Source of the DNA: Spirochaetaceae bacterium
Lineage (GTDB): Bacteria > Spirochaetota > Spirochaetia > Treponematales > Breznakiellaceae
Assembly (NCBI GenBank): GCA_031284645.1
Contig: JAITXS010000107.1
Span: 1 to 7,162, forward strand
Direction: 5' to 3'
Length of the DNA: 7,162 bases
The notes under the pieces are model-generated. The model worked only from the letters and a program-made list of their open reading frames with translations, was not told the DNA's origin and did not search any database. The position numbers and the translations under genes are program-made. Positions 1 to 4,345 of this stretch are shown piece after piece (position 1 is the stretch's first letter; the number at the start of each line of letters is the position of its first letter).

Positions 1-1311
1 GAGATAACAAACGGGCCGGAGCGAGGCGGCGGGGTCGGGAGTGCATTGGTAATAAAGACGGAAGTATATCCTGCCAACGCAACGAACAGGGATGTGAAGT
101 GGAGTTCAGAGGATTCCGAGATAGCGGATGTGGTAGGGACAGCAAACGGGGCCACGGTACATTTGCGTAAAGTAGGGAGTACGAAGATAAGGGTAAAGCC
201 GGCGAACGGAGGGAAAGAATCGGTTTGTGTAATAACTGTAATTCCCGCAGGCGCAGTGGTGAATGTAACGGGGGTGCAGGTATATCCACCCAGTCTGCTT
301 CTTGGTATGGGGGAAAGCTCAATGCTTATGGCGCAGGTATTACCGGGACATGCAACGGATCACGGGATAGAGTGGAGCTCAAGCGACGAGGGTGTGGTGA
401 AGGTGGACACTAATGGCATAGTAACGACGCTAGCTCCCGGGAGTGCAACGATAAGTGCAATATCGGCAAGCGACAGCCGTAAGTACGGAGAGTGCGTTGT
501 AACGGTCAATCAGTTTGTATTTATGAAAGGGGGTATGGTACCGATCGGCTATAACTGGGGAGGTACTACAGGTGATTACAGTAATACAACAAGCACTGCT
601 ATAAGTGTAGCACCTTTTTATATAATCGAGACGGAAGTGCGCTATGAGTTATGGTATGAAGTGAGGAAGTGGGGGGAAGGATGCGGATATGAGTTTAAGC
701 ATGAGGGGCAAGAGGGGAGTGACGGAACGGCGGGGGCTGCACCTGACCCTATTACCGGCAAGGATCTGCCGGTAACGAGGGTAAGCTGGACCGATGTAGT
801 GGTATGGTGTAATGCATATAGCGAGATGACAGGGAAGGAAGCGGTGTATTATGATGAGACGGGGACTATTTTATTAAGGAAGGCGGAGACTGTACCAGAT
901 ATGATTATGGTAGAGAAGGCGAAACAACTGGACAGGAATGGGTATAGATTACCAACAGGGAGGGAATGGGAATACGCGGCGAGGGGAGGGATACCGAGTC
1001 AGGATTCAGGGGCTGCATGGACATATCAATGGGCGGGGAATAACACGGCGGCAGATGATGTTTCTTGGAATAGTGATAATGCACAGGGTAAGATACATCC
1101 TGTAAGGAAAAAGGCTGCGAATAGCGCAGGACTGTATGACATGAGCGGTAATCTGTTTGAGTGGTGTTTTGCGACTTTGGGTGATGAGCGTGTGATACGG
1201 GGCGGGAGTTGGCTCTATGGTGCGCCGGACTGTTCGGTGGCCTCTTGTGAAACAGACTACCCTGATAATTGGAGCTCCGATGTTGGGGTTCGACTGGTCT
1301 GCTCCCGCTGA
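1..1311 (+). CDS. Big2-domain / FGE-sulfatase (SUMF1-like) surface protein, 5'-truncated by window edge
   Basis: The frame is open from base 1 (no stop before the TTG at 46), so the gene begins upstream; 436 codons are visible, ending in TGA. Residues about 1-80 and 88-170 are two bacterial Ig-like Big2 repeats (VYPANATNRDVKWSSEDSEI; LPGHATDHGIEWSSSDEGVV, then GIVTTLAPGSATISA). Residues about 172-436 are an FGE-sulfatase domain with its hallmarks: LPVTRVSWTDVVVWCNAYS, YRLPTGREWEYAARGG, GLYDMSGNLFEW, RVIRGGSW and a terminal GVRLV. Big2 repeats usually stalk or present domains on cell-surface proteins, so an exported ligand-binding role is likely; the signal peptide would lie outside the window. 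It is probably not a formylglycine-generating enzyme: of the two copper-binding cysteines after GGS, the first position is Tyr (about 406) and only the second is Cys (about 411). Purine-ending codons and AGG/GGG are much commoner here than in the minus-strand genes. Domain calls are firm; function is inferred. Confidence 0.9.
   Translation, partial: EITNGPERGGGVGSALVIKTEVYPANATNRDVKWSSEDSEIADVVGTANGATVHLRKVGSTKIRVKPANGGKESVCVITVIPAGAVVNVTGVQVYPPSLLLGMGESSMLMAQVLPGHATDHGIEWSSSDEGVVKVDTNGIVTTLAPGSATISAISASDSRKYGECVVTVNQFVFMKGGMVPIGYNWGGTTGDYSNTTSTAISVAPFYIIETEVRYELWYEVRKWGEGCGYEFKHEGQEGSDGTAGAAPDPITGKDLPVTRVSWTDVVVWCNAYSEMTGKEAVYYDETGTILLRKAETVPDMIMVEKAKQLDRNGYRLPTGREWEYAARGGIPSQDSGAAWTYQWAGNNTAADDVSWNSDNAQGKIHPVRKKAANSAGLYDMSGNLFEWCFATLGDERVIRGGSWLYGAPDCSVASCETDYPDNWSSDVGVRLVCSR
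1198..1308 (+). other. Possible variable region at the C-terminus of the FGE-like protein
   Basis: The last 37 codons run RGGSW...C...PDNWSSDVGVRLV, the segment that corresponds to the variable ligand-binding surface in C-type-lectin/FGE-fold targets of diversity-generating retroelements, such as TvpA of Treponema denticola. I count 24 of 37 codons ending in C or T here, against 12 of 37 in the first 37 codons from base 46 and 18 of 37 just upstream. Many surface positions carry NNY codons (CTC, TAT, GGT, GAC, TCT, TAC, AGC, TCC, GAT), as expected if AAY codons of a template had been adenine-mutagenised. No template repeat or reverse transcriptase is visible, and the same pattern occurs in ordinary FGE-sulfatase proteins, so this is a hypothesis. 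Confidence 0.3.
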
Positions 1312-1330
1312 GTTCCGCGGGGGGAATCTC
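1310..1330 (+). other. Short hairpin overlapping the stop codon of the FGE-like gene
   Basis: GAGTTCC (1310-1316) can pair with GGAA-T-CTC (1323-1330) with one bulged T and a six-base GC-rich loop. It sits immediately after the C-terminal lectin-like segment. There is no following T tract, so it is not an intrinsic terminator. Its position resembles that of the hairpin/cruciform downstream of variable regions in some diversity-generating retroelements, but the stem is short and the resemblance may be accidental. Confidence 0.3.
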
Positions 1331-1336
1331 TAAGTA

Positions 1337-1385
1337 GGTATGGGGTTTGAGGTAGAGGATTTCTGGTATTACCAAACCCTATACC
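1337..1385 (+). repeat. Inverted repeat, 13-bp arms
   Basis: GGTATGGGGTTTG (1337-1349) pairs with CAAACCCTATACC (1373-1385) with a single G-T wobble, leaving a 23-base loop. It lies 26 bp after the stop of the FGE-like gene and could protect or end its transcript. No T run follows on the plus strand and no useful one exists on the minus strand, so it is not called a terminator. Its right arm is part of the C-rich repeat described separately. Confidence 0.5.
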
Positions 1386-1400
1386 CTTTACCCAAGACCC
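1377..1400 (-). other. G-quadruplex motif 1 (minus strand)
   Basis: The plus strand has four CCC tracts at 1377-1379, 1384-1386, 1391-1393 and 1398-1400, separated by three four-base spacers. The minus strand therefore fits the canonical G3-N1-7 four-tract quadruplex rule. It is in the first copy of the tandem repeat and overlaps the right arm of the inverted repeat at 1337-1385. Confidence 0.6.
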
Positions 1401-1410
1401 TATTAATACC

Positions 1411-1436
1411 GCAAAGGACACGAAGGACACAAAGGG
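1411..1436. repeat. GGACAC-repeat motif (short direct repeats)
   Basis: GCAAAGGACACGAAGGACAC followed by AAAGGG contains an AAGGACAC-type 8-9-base unit about three times in a row. From memory, closely similar short tracts occur in intergenic regions of many unrelated environmental bacteria, where they give spurious FVSFVSF-like translations. That recollection is not verified. Here the tract sits inside the first unit of the tandem repeat. Confidence 0.45.
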
Positions 1437-1479
1437 GGAGAGTTGGGTACGAGTTAGCGGATATCTGATAAAACCTATA

Positions 1480-1503
1480 CCCCATACCCTTTCCCCCAAA
1501 CCC
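1480..1503 (-). other. G-quadruplex motif 2 (minus strand)
   Basis: C tracts on the plus strand at 1480-1483, 1487-1489, 1493-1497 and 1501-1503 have three-base spacers (ATA, TTT, AAA). This gives a tight canonical quadruplex motif on the minus strand, in the second copy of the tandem repeat. Two more CCC tracts follow at 1512-1514 and 1519-1521. Confidence 0.65.
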
Positions 1504-1570
1504 TATTTAGACCCTCTACCCGAAGCAAAGGTTTAGAAGAGTTGGGGACGGTAAAAGATTTCTGGTAAAA

Positions 1571-1617
1571 CCCAGACCCTATACCCCTCTCTACCCCATA
1601 CCCATGACCCCATACCC
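1571..1617 (-). other. G-quadruplex motif 3, seven G-tracts, abutting the methyltransferase stop codon
   Basis: Seven tracts of three or four C occur on the plus strand at 1571-1573, 1577-1579, 1584-1587, 1594-1597, 1601-1603, 1608-1611 and 1615-1617, with spacers of three to six bases. On the minus strand the first G tract begins two bases after the TGA of the methyltransferase gene. The 3' end of that mRNA would therefore carry a strong RNA quadruplex candidate, which might act in 3'-end formation or stability. No intrinsic terminator was seen for this gene. Confidence 0.7.
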
Positions 1618-1619
1618 AA

Positions 1620-2750
1620 TCACCCTACTTTGGAACGCTCTATCCGGTATACCGGAGACAGGCGTTTCCCTTTAAAATCCTCATCGCGGATTTTTTCGCT
1701 TATATCGGTAAGGGTGATATTTTTATATGATGCTCGTAATGACGCTTCGTCTAATCGAAAAGTTTTTGCTTTTACCGAAAAATAAATTATCCCGTTCGGA
1801 TTTAATATGTTAAAACAACGGCTAAGTAATGTAAGGAAATCCCGTTTTATATCCAAAGTACCTTCCATCTTTTTTGAACGTGAAAAAATCGGCGGATCAA
1901 GAATAATGATATCGTAACGGTGATCCGCTGCGGGCCTGTCCAAAAACCGGAATACATCTTCTCGTATAAGCCGGTATCCGGCGCACGTTTTATGGGTCAC
2001 TTTGTTTGAACTGCTCCAAGGCCCGCGCCCCGCATATCCGGCGTACTCTGCGTGTAAATTATTTAACTCGAAATTATCATGCGTCCATTGAAGATAGGTA
2101 TTTGATATATCAACTGAATCGACAAGCGCTGCCCCGCCCTGCGCCGCTGCAACAGAAAAAGAACCGGTATAACAAAAAAGATTTAAGATTTTTTTACCGG
2201 AAGCTTCTTCTTTAACGAGCTTTCGCAGCTTACGCAGATCAAGAAATAAACCGGTATCAATATAATCGGAAAGATTTACTTTTAAGAGATATTCATTTTC
2301 TTGTATGTTCATATCAAAACGCAGTGCCGCTATTTTTTGATATTGAGGGCGAAGACTTTTTGTCCCGTTTTCAGAAGCTCTCCCTATGCTGTCCCCTGTC
2401 TTCTCTCCGTCATAAGCTTCGGCGTTTTTTTGCTTCTCTCTTGTTTTTATAAATATATGATCCGGCTTTATAGATAAGGTATCCGCAATCGTTTCTTTCA
2501 TGCACAAAAGCCATTGCTGCTCTTCGTTTGCTTCTTTTTCGTAAGGTCTTTTATAAAGCGCGCCCGATATTGCCTGTACCTCGTTATTCCGGTAATAATC
2601 AAGCACAAGCGGTATCTCAGGTATATCCTTGTCGTAAAGACGATATGCCCCCGCACCGGTCCGGTGCGCCCATTTTTTAAGGTGCTTTTGTCTCTTTATT
2701 AAACGATTCGCGAGCATTTCAAGCTGCGACCGGATTTTACCGGAATCCAT
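1620..2750 (-). CDS. RlmK-like class I SAM-dependent 23S rRNA methyltransferase
   Basis: The 376-residue product resembles the C-terminal (RlmK) half of E. coli RlmL, which makes m7G2069 in 23S rRNA, rather than a full RlmL: no THUMP domain is present. Visible landmarks are EMLANRLIKRQKHLKKWA and YRLYDKDIPE (11-46), NLSDYIDTGLFLDLRKLR (159-176), SAM-binding motif I ILNLFCYTGSFSVAAA (188-203), acidic motif VDSVDIS (210-216), the catalytic-type DIIILDPPIFS (280-290) and FSVKAKTFRLD (324-334). Two segments look like family-specific inserts: about 107-137 (Glu/Lys/Gly-rich) and 236-258. The ATG lies 3 bp after the thioesterase stop and has no clear Shine-Dalgarno sequence, so translational coupling is likely. 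It is last in the minus-strand block. RlmI (m5C) is the alternative, but its PUA domain is missing. The rRNA methyltransferase assignment is strong; the exact base is inferred. Confidence 0.88.
   Translation of the reverse strand: MDSGKIRSQLEMLANRLIKRQKHLKKWAHRTGAGAYRLYDKDIPEIPLVLDYYRNNEVQAISGALYKRPYEKEANEEQQWLLCMKETIADTLSIKPDHIFIKTREKQKNAEAYDGEKTGDSIGRASENGTKSLRPQYQKIAALRFDMNIQENEYLLKVNLSDYIDTGLFLDLRKLRKLVKEEASGKKILNLFCYTGSFSVAAAQGGAALVDSVDISNTYLQWTHDNFELNNLHAEYAGYAGRGPWSSSNKVTHKTCAGYRLIREDVFRFLDRPAADHRYDIIILDPPIFSRSKKMEGTLDIKRDFLTLLSRCFNILNPNGIIYFSVKAKTFRLDEASLRASYKNITLTDISEKIRDEDFKGKRLSPVYRIERSKVG
2652..2678 (+). terminator. Terminator-like hairpin plus T6, antisense inside the methyltransferase gene
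   Basis: CGCACCGG (2652-2659), a central T and CCGGTGCG (2661-2668) form a perfect 17-bp palindrome. On the plus strand it is followed after four bases by TTTTTT (2673-2678). In practice it would fold as a 6-bp GC-rich stem with a five-base loop. This is the shape of a Rho-independent terminator, but it points antisense to the gene in which it lies (codons for residues about 28-34). It could block antisense transcription or be coincidental. Confidence 0.35.
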
Positions 2751-2753
2751 AAA

Positions 2754-3167
2754 TTACGAAGGCATCTCATGAACTTCCGGTAATAAGCCGGGCAGATCAA
2801 ATTCTTTCGGGATTTTCGTCGGCTGTCCGTTTGCCTTGACAAAAGCCCAGCTTACTTTTGCCTCGGCGATAGTCTCGTTTCCCCTGCTGATTTTTTGTTC
2901 GATAACCCCGCTAACCGCCCCTTTTTTTATTGGTTTTGATTCAATAAGAAGCTCATCATCGGGGAACGCGGATTTTTTATAGCGCAAATCAATATGCGAT
3001 ATATAGATCGCATAACCCGCCTTAATCATGGCGTTATAATCAAAACCTATATCTTTCAGGAATTCCCAGCGGGCATATTCCAAATAATGCAAATAAACCG
3101 CATTATTTACATGATGATAACTATCACATTCATATGAACGAACTTTAAACCTTAATTCAGTTTTCAT
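2754..3167 (-). CDS. Acyl-CoA thioesterase, 4HBT/YbgC-type hotdog fold
   Basis: The 137-residue protein has the length and opening pattern of single-domain hotdog thioesterases. The segment VRSYECDSYHHVNNAVYLHY followed by LEYARWEFL matches the 4-hydroxybenzoyl-CoA thioesterase motif in which an Asp (D15 here) in the loop before the long helix is catalytic. HIDLRYKKSAFPDDELLIE (58-76) and the late strand AEAKVSWAFV (101-110) fit the rest of the fold. It should hydrolyse an acyl-CoA thioester in the cytoplasm; the substrate cannot be read from sequence. A good Shine-Dalgarno, AGAGG at 3174-3178, is six bases before the ATG. It lies 69 bp downstream of coaD and 3 bp ahead of the methyltransferase gene. 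Its place beside a CoA-biosynthesis gene is suggestive of acyl-CoA metabolism but not proof. Confidence 0.87.
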   Translation of the reverse strand: MKTELRFKVRSYECDSYHHVNNAVYLHYLEYARWEFLKDIGFDYNAMIKAGYAIYISHIDLRYKKSAFPDDELLIESKPIKKGAVSGVIEQKISRGNETIAEAKVSWAFVKANGQPTKIPKEFDLPGLLPEVHEMPS

Positions 3168-3202
3168 AGCAAGCCTCTATTTACAATTCATTACAACCCG
3201 CG

Positions 3203-3222
3203 GCCTGCTGCTTGGCGCAGGC
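3203..3222 (-). other. Small hairpin between coaD and the thioesterase gene
   Basis: GCCTGC (3203-3208) and GCAGGC (3217-3222) form a perfect 6-bp GC-rich stem with an eight-base loop in the 69-bp gap downstream of coaD. No T tract follows on the minus strand, so it is more likely an mRNA processing or stability element, or chance, than a terminator. Confidence 0.3.
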
Positions 3223-3236
3223 TTTCCTGCAAGCGT

Positions 3237-3770
3237 TTATACAGAAGCTCGGGTGGCGCAACGGCTTCTCACAGCCGACACAAGCTCAGGCGGTATAAAA
3301 CCACTCAAATCGCCGTGATAATCTGCGATAAAACGCACGGCTGATGAGCTGATCGCGGAAAACTCGGGCTTTGACGACAGAAAAACCGTTTCAATGCCTG
3401 AATCCCCATTTTCTTGATCTTCCGGTTTTCGGGCAGCGCTTAATATTCTGTTTATACTCGAAAGCTCTCTCTCTCTCTCAAAATCAACACCGTGACGCAA
3501 ACCGCGCACAAGCACATCAATTTTTTTTTCACGCAAAAAATCAACAAGCAAAACATGAGGAGGGCAGATATCAACAGAAAGATTCGTGATTTTTTTGCTT
3601 ATCTCCCGAATCATATTTCCCCGTATTTCGGCGGGGAAAAGATTATTTTTTTCAGGGTTTCCTGCGATGACAACAATAAGCTCGTCAAATATACGGCTTG
3701 CACGCCGCATAATATCAAGATGTCCTAATGTCGGAGGATCAAATGATCCCGCAAAAACCGCACGTTTCAT
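3237..3770 (-). CDS. coaD: Phosphopantetheine adenylyltransferase (PPAT)
   Basis: CoaD joins ATP and 4'-phosphopantetheine to give dephospho-CoA and pyrophosphate, the penultimate step of coenzyme A synthesis. The nucleotidyltransferase signature is intact: AGSFDPPTLGHLDIMRRA (7-24, with the T-x-G-H motif at 14-17), then LLVDFLREK (74-82), VRGLR (88-92), TVFLSSKPEFSAISSSAVR (128-146) and GDLSGFIPPELV (153-164). At 177 residues it is slightly longer than usual, owing to a charged insert at about 115-126 (KPEDQENGDSGI) before the conserved TVFL. The usual DFEYE is DFERERE here, so the commonly conserved Tyr is Arg99; the change is encoded by a GA microsatellite. There is no strong Shine-Dalgarno before the ATG. 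The leader contains crossing inverted repeats. It is third in the minus-strand block. Confidence 0.96.
   Translation of the reverse strand: MKRAVFAGSFDPPTLGHLDIMRRASRIFDELIVVIAGNPEKNNLFPAEIRGNMIREISKKITNLSVDICPPHVLLVDFLREKKIDVLVRGLRHGVDFERERELSSINRILSAARKPEDQENGDSGIETVFLSSKPEFSAISSSAVRFIADYHGDLSGFIPPELVSAVRSRCATRASV
3465..3479 (-). repeat. (GA)7 microsatellite within coaD
   Basis: The plus strand reads (CT)7C; the coding strand is GAGAGAGAGAGAGAG, encoding E-R-E-R-E at residues 98-102. This is just after RGLR, where most PPAT proteins have FEYE. Tracts of this kind are prone to slipped-strand mispairing. Confidence 0.9.
3521..3529 (-). repeat. A9 homopolymer within coaD
   Basis: Nine T on the plus strand give nine A on the coding strand, within codons for EKKID (residues 81-85). 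It lies 42 bp upstream, in coding direction, of the GA microsatellite, so one essential gene carries two slippage-prone tracts. Confidence 0.9.
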
Positions 3771-3791
3771 AGCATTAATTTATTTTTATCG

Positions 3792-3857
3792 GGGCAGACA
3801 AGCGCGAATCAACAAAAGAAGCACAATCTGCCCTTTATTTTATGTTTTCCGCGCTTG
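3792..3857 (-). promoter_or_regulatory. coaD leader with two crossing inverted repeats (possible RNA switch)
   Basis: The 98-bp gap between the helical-protein gene and coaD has two perfect inverted repeats. One is an 8-bp pair, CAAGCGCG (3799-3806) with CGCGCTTG (3850-3857). The other is a 7-bp pair, GGGCAGA (3792-3798) with TCTGCCC (3827-3833). In the coaD mRNA the order is A-left, B-left, A-right, B-right, so the stems cross. They must be alternatives or form a pseudoknot, and the two right arms abut with no gap, which disfavours a classical H-type pseudoknot. Stem B ends 21 bases before the ATG. No T tract follows either stem. GC-rich arms in an AT-rich leader argue against pure chance, but no known riboswitch was recognised. 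Confidence 0.4.
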
Positions 3858-3868
3858 AAAATTGCTGA

Positions 3869-4306
3869 TTAATTCCCGATTTCTTTAATTCGCGCTTCTT
3901 TTTGGTCTATAGCATCACGCATCTCGCTGAGCTTGTCCAAAATCGCTTTTACTTCAGGCGCTTGCCTGTCGATCCGGGGAAGATCAATCTCAACAAAAAG
4001 CCTGTACACCTCGCAGCCAAGTTCAGCAGTAAGCTGCGCAGTCTGCCATTCAAGTTTTTTAATCTCAACGATAAGGCTTCCCTTTTCGCTGATTTCCTGT
4101 GCTTTTACGCTTGCCATTGCTCCTAAATCGACCGCTTTCGCACCTGCTGCGCCGACTAAATCAGCGGCAGTGCTTCCCGCTTTACCACCGATTTCAGCAG
4201 CTTTGCCCCGAATTTCAACAGCCTTTACTCCGGCCGCATTCGCCAAATCTTTTGAAGCCTGCAAACCAAGATCAAAGATTGTTTTCATTCTTTCAGACCA
4301 TGCCAT
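3869..4306 (-). CDS. Alanine-rich helical / coiled-coil protein, function unknown
   Basis: The 145-residue protein is rich in Ala, Lys, Glu and Gly. Residues about 15-80 contain loosely repeated A-x-x-x-GGKA/GAKA segments (AVEIRGKAAEIGGKAG, LVGAAGAKAVDLGAMASVKA) that look like an amphipathic helix with an approximately 11-residue period, as in phasins, apolipoprotein-like or LEA-type proteins. Residues 80-97 (VEIKKLEWQTAQLTAELG) and 115-143 are predicted coiled coil. There is no signal peptide or membrane segment, so it is presumably cytoplasmic, perhaps associated with a membrane or granule surface. I do not recognise a named family with confidence; similar short proteins may occur in other treponemes. 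A strong Shine-Dalgarno, AAGGAG at 4313-4318, is six bases before the ATG. It begins 39 bp after the phosphatase stop, so co-transcription is likely. Confidence 0.75.
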   Translation of the reverse strand: MAWSERMKTIFDLGLQASKDLANAAGVKAVEIRGKAAEIGGKAGSTAADLVGAAGAKAVDLGAMASVKAQEISEKGSLIVEIKKLEWQTAQLTAELGCEVYRLFVEIDLPRIDRQAPEVKAILDKLSEMRDAIDQKEARIKEIGN

Positions 4307-4329
4307 AATATACTCCTTAGCTTAGCAAT

Positions 4330-4343
4330 AGGGAAATTTCCCT
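4330..4343 (-). repeat. 14-bp perfect palindrome after the phosphatase stop codon
   Basis: AGGGAAATTTCCCT lies two bases beyond the TAG of the phosphatase gene, inside the 39-bp gap before the helical-protein gene. In RNA it gives a 5-bp stem with an AATT loop, and as DNA it could be a dimeric protein-binding site. No T run follows, so it is not an obvious terminator. It may tune expression between the two genes. Confidence 0.4.
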
Positions 4344-4345
4344 GT

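Larger units (their letters stand above)
1358..1619. repeat. Degenerate tandem repeat, about 100 bp period, in convergent intergenic region
   Basis: This is most of the 308-bp gene-free stretch between the convergent FGE-like and methyltransferase genes. Three related copies begin at 1358, 1460 and 1557 (spacings 102 and 97 bp). Each starts with a version of GATTTCTGGTAAAACC followed by runs of ACCCTATACCC-type sequence. The two complete units also share a GCAAAGG block (1411, 1525) and a GAGTTGGG-N-ACG block (about 1439 and 1539) further along. The repeat continues as C-rich sequence up to the stop codon of the methyltransferase gene. No protein-coding signal was seen on either strand; the open frames here are low-complexity. 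Confidence 0.75.

Noticed and set aside
46..48. TTG at 46 as the true start of the Big2/FGE protein
   Set aside because: The frame is open to base 1, no ribosome site precedes the TTG, and the first Big2 repeat would be cut in its first strand; the gene continues upstream.
905..1499. Two minus-strand open frames (905-1375 and 1257-1499)
   Set aside because: The first is antisense to the well-supported FGE-sulfatase domain and Pro/Ser/His-rich because of codon composition. The second reads through the repeat (FVSFVSF-like translation), a typical artefact.
1358..1619. CRISPR array
   Set aside because: Only three degenerate copies at about 100-bp spacing, with no constant short repeat/spacer pattern and no cas gene.
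3792..3833. Rho-independent terminator after the helical-protein gene
   Set aside because: The stems are real inverted repeats, but loops are long (28 and 43 bases) and no T tract follows on the minus strand.
3933..4325. 130-codon plus-strand open frame opposite the helical-protein gene
   Set aside because: Its Ala/Pro/Ser-rich translation mirrors the Ala-rich minus-strand gene, which has a strong ribosome site and fits the co-directional block.
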